Notes: generated by a model from the sequence alone, not told the origin. DNA of 64,000 bases from Fibrobacter succinogenes (GCA_902762305.1 CACWNW010000007.1:1-64000); one strand, 5' to 3'. Shown: positions 1 through 9,197, counted from the stretch's first letter. Translations and numbers: made by a program.

Positions 1-1343
1 GAACCCACGATGGAGCCGAGGAACACGCCGTGGTTCCAGCTGAGGGACTGGTGGACCAGAGGAATGGTGGACGGACGACGGCCACCGAAGAGGATTGCAG
101 AGATAGGCACGCCTGCCGGATCTTCCCATTCCTTAGCAATGCACGGGCACTGCTTAGCCGGAGCGGTGAAGCGAGCGTTCGGGTGAGCCATTTCTTCGCC
201 CTTAGGAGCCTTGTCCTTCGGGAGAGCGTCACGGGTCTTGCCCTTCCAGTCAACGAGCTTGCCCTGTGCCGGGTAGCCGATGCCTTCCCACCACACGTCG
301 CCGTCTTCAGTGAGAGCGCAGTTCGTGTAGATCGTGTTCTTTTCAGCAGAGATAAGAGCGTTCTTGTTGGATTCTGCAGAAGTACCCGGGGCAACGCCGA
401 AGAAGCCAGCTTCCGGGTTGATAGCATAGAGACGGCCATCCGGACCAAACTTCATCCATGCAATGTCGTCACCGATGGTTTCGACCTTCCAGCCCGGGAT
501 TGTCGGGATGAGCATGGCGAGGTTCGTCTTACCGCAAGCAGACGGGAATGCGCCAGTCACGTACTTGACTTCGCCCTTCGGGTTCGTGAGCTTGAGGATG
601 AGCATGTGTTCAGCGAGCCAGCCTTCGTCGCGAGCGAGAACGGTAGCAATGCGGAGAGCAAAGCACTTCTTGCCGAGGAGGGCGTTTCCACCGTAACCGG
701 AACCGTAAGACCAAATGAGGCGTTCTTCCGGGAACTGCGTGATGTACTTGTATTCGACGTCAGCGCACGGCCAGACACCGTTGTCGCTTTCGCATTCGCG
801 GAGCGGCTTACCAACGGAGTGGAGGCACGGAACGAATTCAGCGTTCGGGTCAGCATTGAAGATATCGAGAACCTTCTTGCCGGCGCGGGTCATGATGTCC
901 ATGTTGAGAACGACGTATTCGGAGTCCGTGACTTCGATACCGTTCTTGGAAATGGCGGAGCCGAGCGGGCCCATGCAGAACGGAATCACGTACATGGTAC
1001 GGCCGTGCATACAACCCTTGTAGAGCTTACGCATCGTCTGCTTGAGTTCAGACGGGTCGATCCAGTGGTTGGTCGGACCTGCATCTTCTTCCTTCACAGA
1101 GGAGATGAACGTGCGGGATTCGACACGGGCCACGTCAGACGGGAGGGAACGGAACAAGAAGCAGTTTTCTTTCTTCTTGAGCGGAGTGGCAAGGCCAGCC
1201 TTGACGCACTTCTGCATGAGGGCATCGTATTCTTCTTGAGTGCCGTCAACGACAACCACGTTGTCCGGTTCGCACATAGCAATCATTTCATTCACCCAAG
1301 TACTGATCTTCGGGTGCTTGATATCGTTAAGAGTAAGACTCAT
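1..1343 (-). CDS. pckG: Phosphoenolpyruvate carboxykinase (GTP), 3' end cut by window
   Basis: Interconverts oxaloacetate and PEP using GTP, a cytoplasmic gluconeogenic or anaplerotic step. About 447 N-terminal residues are visible, against roughly 600 in the family; the rest lies beyond the window. The P-loop [11 protein letters not shown] and the metal-binding stretch [10 protein letters not shown] are intact and are typical of the GTP-dependent class, not the ATP class. The start ATG is preceded by AGGAG. The gene is transcribed away from glgC, with which it shares a 284-base divergent intergenic region. In anaerobic succinate producers this enzyme often runs towards oxaloacetate; that direction here is an inference. 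Confidence 0.95.
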   Translation of the reverse strand, partial: MSLTLNDIKHPKISTWVNEMIAMCEPDNVVVVDGTQEEYDALMQKCVKAGLATPLKKKENCFLFRSLPSDVARVESRTFISSVKEEDAGPTNHWIDPSELKQTMRKLYKGCMHGRTMYVIPFCMGPLGSAISKNGIEVTDSEYVVLNMDIMTRAGKKVLDIFNADPNAEFVPCLHSVGKPLRECESDNGVWPCADVEYKYITQFPEERLIWSYGSGYGGNALLGKKCFALRIATVLARDEGWLAEHMLILKLTNPKGEVKYVTGAFPSACGKTNLAMLIPTIPGWKVETIGDDIAWMKFGPDGRLYAINPEAGFFGVAPGTSAESNKNALISAEKNTIYTNCALTEDGDVWWEGIGYPAQGKLVDWKGKTRDALPKDKAPKGEEMAHPNARFTAPAKQCPCIAKEWEDPAGVPISAILFGGRRPSTIPLVHQSLSWNHGVFLGSIVG

Positions 1344-1549
1344 TATGAGCTCCTGTTTGGTTTAACGTTAAGTTTCGATAATTTCGAACGCGGTAAAATT
1401 TACAAAAATTCGGGATTCCATCGCAGGGGGGACCATAAAAAATTTTGATTAAAAACACGCGGCCATCCGCCAGTACCGGTCTGCCCGAATTTGCACCGGA
1501 AACAGCCCCCGCGATATTAGGCATTTTTTTAGACTTTTTTTGGAAAAAG

Positions 1550-1579
1550 TTTACATTTCCATTGAAAAAAACGTAGATT
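1550..1579 (+). promoter_or_regulatory. Candidate glgC promoter
   Basis: TTTACA at 1550-1555 and TAGATT at 1574-1579 are separated by 18 bases and lie about 50 bases before the glgC start. No operator-like palindrome was recognised in the rest of the divergent region 1344-1627. Confidence 0.4.
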
Positions 1580-1627
1580 ACGCATGTATATGTTGAATAG
1601 GTAACTCCGAGTTACACAAGAGGTTAT

Positions 1628-2878
1628 ATGAGTTGGTCTTATTCCAGAGAACACCAGAAGAACATCCTTTGCATGATTATGGCCGGCGGACAAGGAAGCC
1701 GCCTGCAGCCCCTCACCCGCGACCGCGCGAAACCCGCAGTGCACTTTGGCGGAACCTACCGCATCATCGACTTCGTTCTGAACAATTTCATCAATTCCGG
1801 AATCTTCAAGATTAAGGTCCTGACGCAGTTCAAGAGCGATTCCCTCAACAAGCACATTTCGGCCGCATGGAACCTGAACGCGAGCCTCGACCAGTACGTG
1901 GACTTGGTGCCTGCACAGATGCGCACCGGCGACGACTGGTACAAGGGCACCGCCGACGCGATTTTCCAGAACATCAACCTGATTACGGACGAGCGCCCCG
2001 ACCTGGTGGCGATTTTTGGCGGCGACCACATTTACAAGATGGACATCAACCAGATGATCGACTTCCACTTGAGCCGCGCGGCACTGCTCACGATCGCCGC
2101 GATTCCCGTGCCCGTCTCGGAAGCGCGTGAATTCGGCATCATCGAAGTGGACCAGGACAACCGCATGATCGGCTTTGAAGAAAAGCCCAAGAATCCGAAG
2201 GAAATGCCGGGCAACCCAGGCTACTGCCTTGCGAGCATGGGCAACTACATCTTTACGAGCAAGTTCCTGGTGCGCGAACTCATGAAGGGAGCCGCAAGCG
2301 GCGCGACCGACTTCGGCAAGCACATCATCCCGAGCCTGTACAAGGACTACCCCGTTTACGTGTACGACTTCAACACGAACATCGTGCGCGGCGAGCAGGC
2401 CAGCACCAAGGGCTACTGGCGCGACGTGGGAACGCTCGACGCCTTCTTCGAGGCGAACATGGACCTGTGTTCCGAAAACCCGCCGTTCGACCTCTACAAC
2501 AACTACTGGCCCATCCGTACGTTCAACTGGAACCAACCGCCTGCACGATTCTTCGCGGGCGACGGCAGCGCCCACCAGGGTGCCGCCATCGACTCCATCG
2601 TGTCGTCGGGCTGCATCATCGGTGGCGGCACCGTGGTCAAGAGCATCCTCTCCCCCGGCGTGTCCATCCAGAAGGATGCTCTTGTCGAAGAATCGATACT
2701 GTTCCCGAACGTGACCATCGGACCGGGCGCGAAAGTGCGCCGCGCGATTGTGGAAAAGGGCCTGCACATTCCGGCCGGCTTCCAAATCGGCTACGACCTG
2801 GAGCGTGACAAGAAGCTCTTCCACGTGACCGAATCCGGCATCGTCGTGCTTGCCAAGGATACCATCATAAAAGCTTAG
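1628..2878 (+). CDS. glgC: Glucose-1-phosphate adenylyltransferase
   Basis: Makes ADP-glucose for glycogen synthesis in the cytoplasm. The 416-residue length is normal for the family. The nucleotide-binding signature AGGQGSRLQPLTRDRAKP lies near residues 19-36, followed by the conserved FGGTYRIIDF segment. The C-terminal third has the hexapeptide-like pattern of a left-handed beta-helix. GAGGT lies just before the ATG. The last codons and stop (AAGCTTAG) match the end of the 78-base repeat that starts directly after the gene, so the repeat appears to have supplied or grown from the glgC 3' end. Confidence 0.95.
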   Translation: MSWSYSREHQKNILCMIMAGGQGSRLQPLTRDRAKPAVHFGGTYRIIDFVLNNFINSGIFKIKVLTQFKSDSLNKHISAAWNLNASLDQYVDLVPAQMRTGDDWYKGTADAIFQNINLITDERPDLVAIFGGDHIYKMDINQMIDFHLSRAALLTIAAIPVPVSEAREFGIIEVDQDNRMIGFEEKPKNPKEMPGNPGYCLASMGNYIFTSKFLVRELMKGAASGATDFGKHIIPSLYKDYPVYVYDFNTNIVRGEQASTKGYWRDVGTLDAFFEANMDLCSENPPFDLYNNYWPIRTFNWNQPPARFFAGDGSAHQGAAIDSIVSSGCIIGGGTVVKSILSPGVSIQKDALVEESILFPNVTIGPGAKVRRAIVEKGLHIPAGFQIGYDLERDKKLFHVTESGIVVLAKDTIIKA

Positions 2879-2880
2879 GA

Positions 2881-3114
2881 GGCGAGAGTCGCGAGAAAAC
2901 TTGCACTCCCATGACCGAGCCGACAAAGCTTGCGCTTGAAAAGCGCCAAGCTTAGCAAGGCGAGAGTCGCGAGAAAGCTTGCACTCCCATGACCGAGCCG
3001 ACGAAGCTTGCGCTTGAAAAGCGCCAAGCTTAGCAAGGCGAGAGTCGCGAGAAAACTTGCACTCCCATGACCGAGCCGACAAAGCTTGCGCTTGAAAAGC
3101 GCCAAGCTTAGCAA
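2881..3114. repeat. Three tandem 78-bp units, each with a bulged hairpin
   Basis: The units start at 2881, 2959 and 3037 and are nearly identical. Each holds an inverted repeat, AAGCTTGCGCTT (2926-2937 in the first) pairing with AAGCGCcAAGCTT (2941-2953), with one unpaired C. A diverged relative with the same bulge lies at 17659-17736. The array starts 2 bases after glgC. Confidence 0.9.
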
Positions 3115-3138
3115 ATCAGGGAAAAAACAGAGCTCGCT

Positions 3139-3219
3139 GCGAATGCGGGCTATTTTCCTGTCACGGGAATGTGCGCGGGGCGAATGCGAGCTATTTTCCA
3201 GTATAGAACTGCGCGCGGG
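3139..3219. repeat. Two tandem 41-bp units
   Basis: Copies begin at 3139 and 3180 and share GCGAATGCG, GCTATTTTCC and a GCGCGGG end; the middles differ. They follow directly after the 78-bp array. Confidence 0.7.
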
Positions 3220-3266
3220 CCGAAATTGGGGGCGACGCAGGCTGAAATCAGGGCATTTATTGCGTG

Positions 3267-3519
3267 AAAACGGTATTTTGGCTGACCAAAATGCCGTTTT
3301 TTGCAATTTAGTCAGTCAGATTTTTACTTTGTATGTAGTAAACCAAAGGAATGCGGGGCAGTTTTCGCCAAAAGTGGCTGACTAAAAGCCGGTTTTTCGT
3401 ATTTTGGTCAGCCAAAGACCTGCAAACAAGCCCGCAAAGACATCCAGACGCGCGAAAAAGCGGTTACTTTGTTCTAAAAACGGCTGACTAAACTGCGATT
3501 TCGCCCGATTTAGTCAGCC
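3267..3519. repeat. Array of three long hairpins, GGCTGACTAAA family
   Basis: Three inverted pairs of GGCTGACYAAA and TTTAGTCAGCC lie at 3280-3317, 3376-3413 and 3482-3519. Loops are 14 to 16 bases and the pairs recur about every 100 bases. The first pair overlaps a second, tighter palindrome (3267-3281 with 3286-3300) that is followed by a T run and could act as a terminator. A related array with a different stem lies at 10153-10383. Confidence 0.8.
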
Positions 3520-3739
3520 AGAAATGCAAAAAGCGGGCTGTTCCAGGCCCGAAAGGGGCGGACGGGCGCAGTTTTCTCCCGAAAAGAGCCTGAGGGCGGC
3601 GTGGTCCGCCAGAAAAGAGCCTGAGGGCGGCAGAGAACCGCGAACTGCGCGCAGCACCGGCCCGAAGCAGCTGTGGCCCGAAGGCGAGATTCGCGCAGCT
3701 TTGCCCCGAAGGCAGCAGCGGCCAGCAAGACATATGAGA
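3520..3739. other. GC-rich non-coding stretch with a short direct repeat
   Basis: No credible gene was seen. GAAAAGAGCCTGAGGGCGGC occurs at 3581-3600 and again at 3612-3631, and CCCGAAG-type words recur. Together with the features before it, this makes 2879-3739 a repeat island between glgC and the next gene. Confidence 0.6.
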
Positions 3740-3772
3740 AAGACCCGCACAGAGTGCGAGTCTTCCTTTTTT
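3740..3772. terminator. Bidirectional rho-independent terminator
   Basis: An 11-bp imperfect stem (3740-3750 with 3754-3764) is followed by T-rich sequence on both strands. It lies 18 bases beyond the stop of the minus-strand lipoprotein gene. Confidence 0.7.
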
Positions 3773-3789
3773 GGGTTGGTTTTGAGAAA

Positions 3790-4557
3790 CTATTCCGCAG
3801 TCGGGGTCTGGCCACCCATGCCGCCCTGGCCACCCCAATCGAAGAAGCCGCTGCCAAAACTAGAGCTGTCGCCCATGTTCCAGTTGCCACCGGTCCAGCT
3901 GGAGTCACCGAAGCCACCCCAGTCGCCACCGGCCCAGCTGGAGTCACCAAAGCCGCCCCAGTCACCGCCGCCCATGCCGGACATATCTATGGTCCACTGG
4001 CCATCCTTGCATTTATAGGTCATATCGATGTCCATGCCCATCATAGACATGGTTTCGGTCTTCGTGGCGCCATCTTCGTCACACTTGTTAGCTTCAGCAG
4101 TCGCTTCAGAATCATATTCCCACTGGCCGTTCCTGCAGACCAGCACGGCAGCGCCCATCATATTCTGGGTAGCGCCTTCTTCGTCGCACTTCATCATGTC
4201 GGCGAAGGCAGAGCTGTCAAAGGAGAAAGCCGTGCTGTCAAAAGTGAAGGTAGAGTCCATTCCGGGGAATGTGCTAGAGCCAACGCTAGAGGAACTTGCG
4301 GGCGCGGCCTGGCTCGAGCTGGCAGGTGCAGCCTCGCTGCCGGCCTGCTTCACGGAAGAGCTAGACGCAACCTGATCCTGGCCACCATTATCCTTAGATT
4401 CGCTGGAGGGTACCTTATTGTCACCTTCCGTACCCTGCGATTCGCTCGAAGGTACCGGCTGGTCGTCATCGACGGATGCCGAGGTTGAATCCTCGCAGCC
4501 CAGATAGCAGAAGGCCGCAGTAAGGGAAAGGGCCAGTGCAAATTTCTTGAAGTTCAT
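3790..4557 (-). CDS. Gly/Ser/Asp-rich lipoprotein, function unknown
   Basis: A 255-residue exported lipoprotein: a hydrophobic signal ends in the lipobox CYLGC, then comes a Ser/Glu/Asp-rich linker. The middle holds two copies of a module that starts CDE(E/D)GA and ends in a C-(R/K)-(N/D)-GQW motif, so paired cysteines may form disulfides. The C-terminus repeats WGGFGDSSW and is rich in Gly, Trp and Met. The start was chosen at the ATG behind GGAG; an upstream in-frame start would add 20 non-signal residues. It stands alone with its own terminator. No enzyme motif was recognised; surface display is an inference. Confidence 0.8.
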   Translation of the reverse strand: MNFKKFALALSLTAAFCYLGCEDSTSASVDDDQPVPSSESQGTEGDNKVPSSESKDNGGQDQVASSSSVKQAGSEAAPASSSQAAPASSSSVGSSTFPGMDSTFTFDSTAFSFDSSAFADMMKCDEEGATQNMMGAAVLVCRNGQWEYDSEATAEANKCDEDGATKTETMSMMGMDIDMTYKCKDGQWTIDMSGMGGGDWGGFGDSSWAGGDWGGFGDSSWTGGNWNMGDSSSFGSGFFDWGGQGGMGGQTPTAE

Positions 4558-4762
4558 TGTTGCTCCTTTGTGATTTGATGGATCATCCCGTACGCCATAA
4601 ATATATGCCCCCATCACAAATGAATTCGTAACTTAAAGTAAATTCCAATTTTACTATCAAAAAAAATCGGCATAAATCCACCCGTTCGGGGCTTTTTACC
4701 CCAAAAAGAACCACGGATTTTCGCAAAAATGTCCACAGGGCTTTTCCCCCAAAAAAACACAC

Positions 4763-4793
4763 AAAAAAGAAACCCCGGGCAACAGCCTGGGGC
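4763..4793 (-). terminator. Terminator of the nucleotidyltransferase gene
   Basis: GCCTGGGG (4785-4792) pairs with CCCCGGGC (4773-4780) and is followed on the minus strand by a T-rich run. The remainder of 4558-4834 is low-complexity and holds no gene that could be supported. Confidence 0.7.
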
Positions 4794-4834
4794 AAACCAG
4801 AAAGCGGAAGCAGCAGCCAGAACGGCGCGGGAGC

Positions 4835-5758
4835 CTACTTGTGGACGACGGTATTCTTCACGATGCCGTTCGAAATCTTGACTCCGTTCCAAACGATTGC
4901 GTCGCGGATTTCGACTCCGGAAAGTTCGCAGTCATCGCCGATAGCGACGAACGGGCCAATCTTGCAGCCGTGAATTTTCGCGTTCTTGCCGATGTAGCAC
5001 GGCGGGATGATTTCAACACCGGGAACAGCCCTTTCCTTGGAGTTATCGTTCCTCTTGAGGACATGCGCGTTGGTATCGAGGAGAGTCTCGACAAGCCCGC
5101 AATCGAGCCAACGGGAAACCGGCGCCGTCTTGAACTTGCAGCCCTGTTCAATCATCATCTCAAGGGCATCCGTCAGCTGGAACTCGCCCTTGGTACGGAT
5201 ATTATTGTCCATCAGGTGCTTGAGGCAAGCCTTGAGCGCCTTCACGTCCTTGATGTAGTAGATACCCACGATGGCGTCGTCGCTCACGAATTCCTGAGGC
5301 TTTTCGACAAGGCGTTCGATGCAGCCACCCTCGCCCACCACGGCCACACCGAAGCGCTTCGGGTCTTCGACCTTGTAGGTGTAGAGGATGTTATCCTGGG
5401 CATTTTTCAAAATGGAGAGGTCAGCCTCAAAAAGGGTGTCTCCGAGGATAATCAGGAGCGGTTCGTCGTCGTTTACGTACGGGAGCGCAAGGCTGATAGC
5501 CTCACCAAGGCCCTGCGGATCGGACTGAAGTACGGTACGTACAGCGCCCCACTCGGGCTTCGTCTTCAAAAACTCGTCAATCTTTTCGGCCTTGTAGCCC
5601 GTAATGAAAATAGTCTCGGTCGGCTTGAGGCTGTTGGCATCTTCGACAATCCAGTCGATGATAGTCTTCCCGGCCAACGGAAGAAGGCACTTAGGACGGT
5701 CCTCTGTATAAGGGCGCAGTCTCAAGCCATTTCCAGCAACAGGCAAAACAATCTTCAT
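4835..5758 (-). CDS. Sugar-1-phosphate nucleotidyltransferase
   Basis: A 307-residue nucleotidyltransferase (NTP_transferase fold) followed by a short left-handed beta-helix. The N-terminus carries GNGLRLRPYTEDRPKCLLP, the signature for nucleotide and metal binding in this superfamily, and LGDTLFE matches the metal-binding Asp region. The substrate (glucose-, mannose- or another sugar-1-phosphate) cannot be told from the sequence. The hexapeptide-like C-terminus (YIGKNAKIHGCKIGPFVAIG) resembles GlmU-like and archaeal sugar nucleotidyltransferases. AAGGA precedes the ATG. It stands alone on its strand, so its pathway is not shown by neighbours; cell-surface polysaccharide or nucleotide-sugar supply is an inference. 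Confidence 0.85.
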   Translation of the reverse strand: MKIVLPVAGNGLRLRPYTEDRPKCLLPLAGKTIIDWIVEDANSLKPTETIFITGYKAEKIDEFLKTKPEWGAVRTVLQSDPQGLGEAISLALPYVNDDEPLLIILGDTLFEADLSILKNAQDNILYTYKVEDPKRFGVAVVGEGGCIERLVEKPQEFVSDDAIVGIYYIKDVKALKACLKHLMDNNIRTKGEFQLTDALEMMIEQGCKFKTAPVSRWLDCGLVETLLDTNAHVLKRNDNSKERAVPGVEIIPPCYIGKNAKIHGCKIGPFVAIGDDCELSGVEIRDAIVWNGVKISNGIVKNTVVHK

Positions 5759-5889
5759 AACCAGATTCCTTCTACAGCCAAAAGTACGAAATCATATTGG
5801 AATTAAAAGATAACAATAACTTATTATCTTGTCTATCATGAATAGATCTTTTAAATGTCACATTCACGTATTTTGCCCCATATGAAAAG

Positions 5890-5922
5890 AAAATGCCGAA
5901 AACCGCTAGGATTTCGGCATTT
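5890..5922 (-). terminator. Terminator after tRNA-Lys
   Basis: AATGCCGAAA pairs with TTTCGGCATT just 3' of the tRNA on the minus strand, followed by a short T run. Confidence 0.7.
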
Positions 5923-5925
5923 TAG

Positions 5926-5998
<73 letters not shown>

Positions 5999-6094
5999 AT
6001 TGTCGCTTGGACGGGGTCAATTATAGAAAAGGATTTGACGGTTGTCAAGGGATTTTTTACTTTTTTTTCTTAGAAATTGGGAAAGGAGAGCAAA

Positions 6095-8125
6095 TTGAAG
6101 AGGATTTTCGAACTAGCCCTTCTGTTGGCATTTTTCGCAGCCGGCTGCAGCATGACCGATTCCGACGACGACTTCATCCCCAAAAGCTCGGAGGACGGAT
6201 CAGAGAATGGCTGCGAAGACGGAGACGATGAATGCTCTTCGGATTCAAAGGGAAAATCCTCTTCCGGCAAGAATGGCAACTCTTCCTCCAGCACGAAAAT
6301 TTCCTCGTCCAGTTCGTCCAAACCTTCGGGAGCCAGCATAATTGTCCCCTCTACCGTAACCAAGGGGACCCTCACCGACAGCCGCGACGGCAAGACGTAC
6401 AAGACCATCACCATCGGGACCCAGACCTGGATGGCCGAGAACCTGAACTACGAGACAGAAAACAGCCAATGCGTGGTATCTACCGACACCGACTGTCAAA
6501 AGTACGGAAGGAAATATCCATGGTCCGACTTGAGCGATACGACAGACAAGGCGTACAGGTACGACGGTACATTCGATTGGCCTTTCCAGGGAATTTGCCC
6601 GGACGGATGGATTATTCCTACACCGGGTGATTGGATAACCCTTCTCGAAAACACGGGAGCCTACCCCACCTACGACAACCGCTATGAAAATCCCCAGGCA
6701 CTTTACGTAAAAGCCCCCTGCGATGAAGGCGGAAGCGATTGCGGTACCGATGATTACGGTTTTGCCATCAATAAACTTTCGATGGCGTATTGGACATCTC
6801 GCAACAACAACTACGAAAACAAGTCTTATATAGACGGTTACCAGCGAGCCGTGTCTGTCAGCTGCTACTCTGAATATATAAGGGTTGTGGACGGGAACCG
6901 AGCCAATGGAGCAGCCTCGTTGCGTTGCATCAAACGAACAACCAGAGCTATCGACTTGAATGAACCGTCGACCGTAAAGTCAAACGACGCGGGATGCGAA
7001 AATGCTGTTTGGTCTCCCAAAATTCCTCCTTGCAACGTAAAAGGCGTTGACAACTGCGTGTACGGGGAATTCGGCAGGGTAAAAGACACTACCGTCATAA
7101 TCGGCGATGACGAATGGCTGTTGTTTTTAGAAAACTTCAACTCATACGCCAAAACGCACAGCCCACTATCGTGTCCCGGCGGATGGCACGTTCCCGACAC
7201 GCTAGAATGGAACACATTGTTTGACAATGTTGGAGGAAAATGTTTTGCAGGATTAATGCTGAAGTCCGAAACTGAATGGAGCGATGGCACAGGTTTAAAT
7301 GCATACGGGCTGAACATAAAGCCGACCGGATTTCTCAACGTAGACCACGATTATACCTACAATACCGGAAATGAAGTCGGGAACGTAACCTATGCAGGCT
7401 TCTTCACGGACCATCGAAATGGAAATATCGCAGCATTCGAAGCAAGACAAGATGGCGTTCAATACAGTAACCTCTATTATACAACTGCAAATATCCTGTG
7501 CAAAAAGAACCCGCCCGTACAAGACTTTTTTGACAGGTTCACGCCTGAAGGCGCAAATTACGGAGAATTCACCGACCCGCGCGACGGACAAACGTACAAG
7601 ACGGCAATCAGCGGTTCACAAAAATGGATGGCCCAGAACCTCAATTTCAAGACGGATTCCAGCATATCCTATCAAGACAGTGCATTTTACGACTACGACA
7701 AGACATTTGGCCAGTATTATGTATTTAACGAGGCCAAAAATGCATGCCCGAACGGATGGCACCTCCCCTCAACAGAAGAATTCAACACACTTTTTAGCAA
7801 CATGAAACCTGTAAAAAATTGGATTCCCATCGATTTCGAGAATAGAAAGGATTCTATCAAATTTTATGTACTCCAGGATCAAAACAGCGGAATCGTTTTC
7901 CCCTATATGGGGCAAGCATATCAAGGCCACAGAGGAAATGTTTACCATGGCTTCAACGATTCCTGTGTGTTCTGGACTAACGAAGCAGAATCCAAATATG
8001 ATGTCAAAGTCTTTTTGCTTGAAAGACAAAGTAGGAACCCAGAAATCACCACATTCACGACCTACCTTAATTATCTCCCCGTCCGCTGTGTAAACGACAC
8101 CCTCTTTACAAAAGAAGAAGAATGA
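6095..8125 (+). CDS. FISUMP-domain surface lipoprotein
   Basis: A 676-residue lipoprotein. The signal ends in the lipobox FAAGC and is followed by an acidic/Ser-rich linker. It carries repeated FISUMP modules (Fibrobacter succinogenes major paralogous domain, TIGR02145). The first has DSRDGKTYKTITIGTQTW-MAENLNY and CPDGWIIPT; a middle copy keeps CPGGWHVPD; the third has DPRDGQTYKTAISGSQKW-MAQNLNF and CPNGWHLPS. The role of the domain is not established; a lectin-like fold is often assumed. The start is the TTG at 6095, because AAAGGAG lies 6-13 bases before it and this begins a proper signal peptide. The stop overlaps the next start as ATGA. Confidence 0.85.
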   Translation: MKRIFELALLLAFFAAGCSMTDSDDDFIPKSSEDGSENGCEDGDDECSSDSKGKSSSGKNGNSSSSTKISSSSSSKPSGASIIVPSTVTKGTLTDSRDGKTYKTITIGTQTWMAENLNYETENSQCVVSTDTDCQKYGRKYPWSDLSDTTDKAYRYDGTFDWPFQGICPDGWIIPTPGDWITLLENTGAYPTYDNRYENPQALYVKAPCDEGGSDCGTDDYGFAINKLSMAYWTSRNNNYENKSYIDGYQRAVSVSCYSEYIRVVDGNRANGAASLRCIKRTTRAIDLNEPSTVKSNDAGCENAVWSPKIPPCNVKGVDNCVYGEFGRVKDTTVIIGDDEWLLFLENFNSYAKTHSPLSCPGGWHVPDTLEWNTLFDNVGGKCFAGLMLKSETEWSDGTGLNAYGLNIKPTGFLNVDHDYTYNTGNEVGNVTYAGFFTDHRNGNIAAFEARQDGVQYSNLYYTTANILCKKNPPVQDFFDRFTPEGANYGEFTDPRDGQTYKTAISGSQKWMAQNLNFKTDSSISYQDSAFYDYDKTFGQYYVFNEAKNACPNGWHLPSTEEFNTLFSNMKPVKNWIPIDFENRKDSIKFYVLQDQNSGIVFPYMGQAYQGHRGNVYHGFNDSCVFWTNEAESKYDVKVFLLERQSRNPEITTFTTYLNYLPVRCVNDTLFTKEEE

Positions 8126-9015
8126 GCCTGAATTCAAACCGCATGGACGCCTACCTGGCGTTTTTGGGAGTGGAGCGGAACCTTTCGCCCGCGACCATCC
8201 AGAGTTACCAGGAAGACCTGCGGCATTTTATCGCTTGGCTCGACGAATGCGGGCTCGACCTGAAGGAACTCACGCCCGAGAAACTGGACGAGTTCCTGAC
8301 GCTCACCGCCGGGCAGGAGGAATACTCCCCCACATCCATCGCGAGGCACTTTTCGAGCCTGCGCGGATTCCTGAAGTACATGCAGAACCAGGGCGAGTAC
8401 GACTACAGTACCGAGTCCATGCTCGAACGCCCGAAGCTCGGGCACTACCTGCCGCAGTACCTGACCCGCGAGGAGGTCGACAGCGTATTCGAGAGCGCCG
8501 CAGGCGGCAAGAACCCGCTGCGCGACACGGCGCTGTTCGAACTCATGTACAGCGCGGGACTACGCATCTCGGAGACCCTCGGAATCAAACTTTCGCAGCT
8601 GGACCTCGACAACGAATGGCTCACCCCCATCGGGAAGGGCAACAAGCAGCGTCTGGTGCCCCTCGGGAGCAAGGCAAAGGAAAACCTGAAAGCCTGGATC
8701 GACGTAGGTCGCCCCCTCACCCACCCGACAACCGACAATATCATCCTGAATTCCCGCGGTAAACCGATGAGCCGCATGGGAGCATGGAAAATCGTGCAGC
8801 AGCATACAGCGCACCTCTCCAAGCAGGTCTCACCGCACACCTTCCGGCACAGTTTCGCCACGCACTGCCTGGAAGCGGGAATGGACCTGCGCGTGCTGCA
8901 GGAACTCCTCGGGCACGCGGACATCAGCACCACGCAAATCTACACGCACATCGACAAGGAATTTATAAAGCAGGAACACCGGCAGTTCCATCCTAGGGAA
9001 AAGGCTGAAAAATAA
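8122..9015 (+). CDS. xerD: Tyrosine recombinase, XerC/XerD type
   Basis: Site-specific recombinase of 297 residues, the usual size for XerC/XerD. The N-terminal SAM-like core-binding domain is followed by the catalytic domain with Arg148 (SAGLRISE), Lys174 region (GKGNKQR), His239 and Arg242 (HTFRHSFATH), His265 (LGHAD) and the Tyr274 nucleophile (TTQIYTH). Chromosome-dimer resolution at a dif site is the likely role, since no phage or integron genes are nearby. XerC and XerD cannot be separated with certainty here. The start overlaps the stop of the FISUMP gene, so translation is coupled to a surface-protein gene, which is unusual for a housekeeping recombinase. Confidence 0.9.
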   Translation: MSLNSNRMDAYLAFLGVERNLSPATIQSYQEDLRHFIAWLDECGLDLKELTPEKLDEFLTLTAGQEEYSPTSIARHFSSLRGFLKYMQNQGEYDYSTESMLERPKLGHYLPQYLTREEVDSVFESAAGGKNPLRDTALFELMYSAGLRISETLGIKLSQLDLDNEWLTPIGKGNKQRLVPLGSKAKENLKAWIDVGRPLTHPTTDNIILNSRGKPMSRMGAWKIVQQHTAHLSKQVSPHTFRHSFATHCLEAGMDLRVLQELLGHADISTTQIYTHIDKEFIKQEHRQFHPREKAEK

Positions 9016-9162
9016 TCTACAACGGACACCGCACCGAAGCATAGCAGAACTGCACGAACTAAATTCAGAAAAAAAAACACGCGCTATCCACGCTAATAAA
9101 CTTTTATTCAAAATTTTAAAATTTATCTTTAAATTTTATTGTAGATTATCTTATTTTTTAAC

Positions 9163-9191
9163 TTGACAAAAGGTCAAGCCGATACTATTTT
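9163..9191 (+). promoter_or_regulatory. Sigma-70-like promoter of a candidate small RNA
   Basis: TTGACA at 9163-9168, 17 bases, then TATTTT at 9186-9191. No protein start with a ribosome binding site follows in the next 150 bases. CTTGAC and GTCAAG also form an inverted repeat over the -35 region. Confidence 0.45.
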
Positions 9192-9197
9192 TCGCAG

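Noticed and set aside
30-1448. Long open frame on the plus strand
   Set aside because: It lies antisense to the clear PEP carboxykinase gene and has no domain or ribosome binding site.
3267-3519. CRISPR array or integron attC sites
   Set aside because: Repeats are inverted pairs with varying spacers, no cas genes or integron integrase, and no attC core motifs.
3488-4488. Overlapping open frames on both strands in the repeat island and lipoprotein region
   Set aside because: Repeat-derived or antisense, Arg/Ala-rich composition, no ribosome binding site.
5808-5830. Fur-box-like GATAA/TTATC inverted repeat upstream of the nucleotidyltransferase
   Set aside because: Symmetry is poor and the stretch is AT-rich; not better than chance.
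8122-9015. Prophage or integrative element marked by the recombinase
   Set aside because: No other mobile genes, no direct-repeat att sites recognised, and the sequence fits XerC/XerD.
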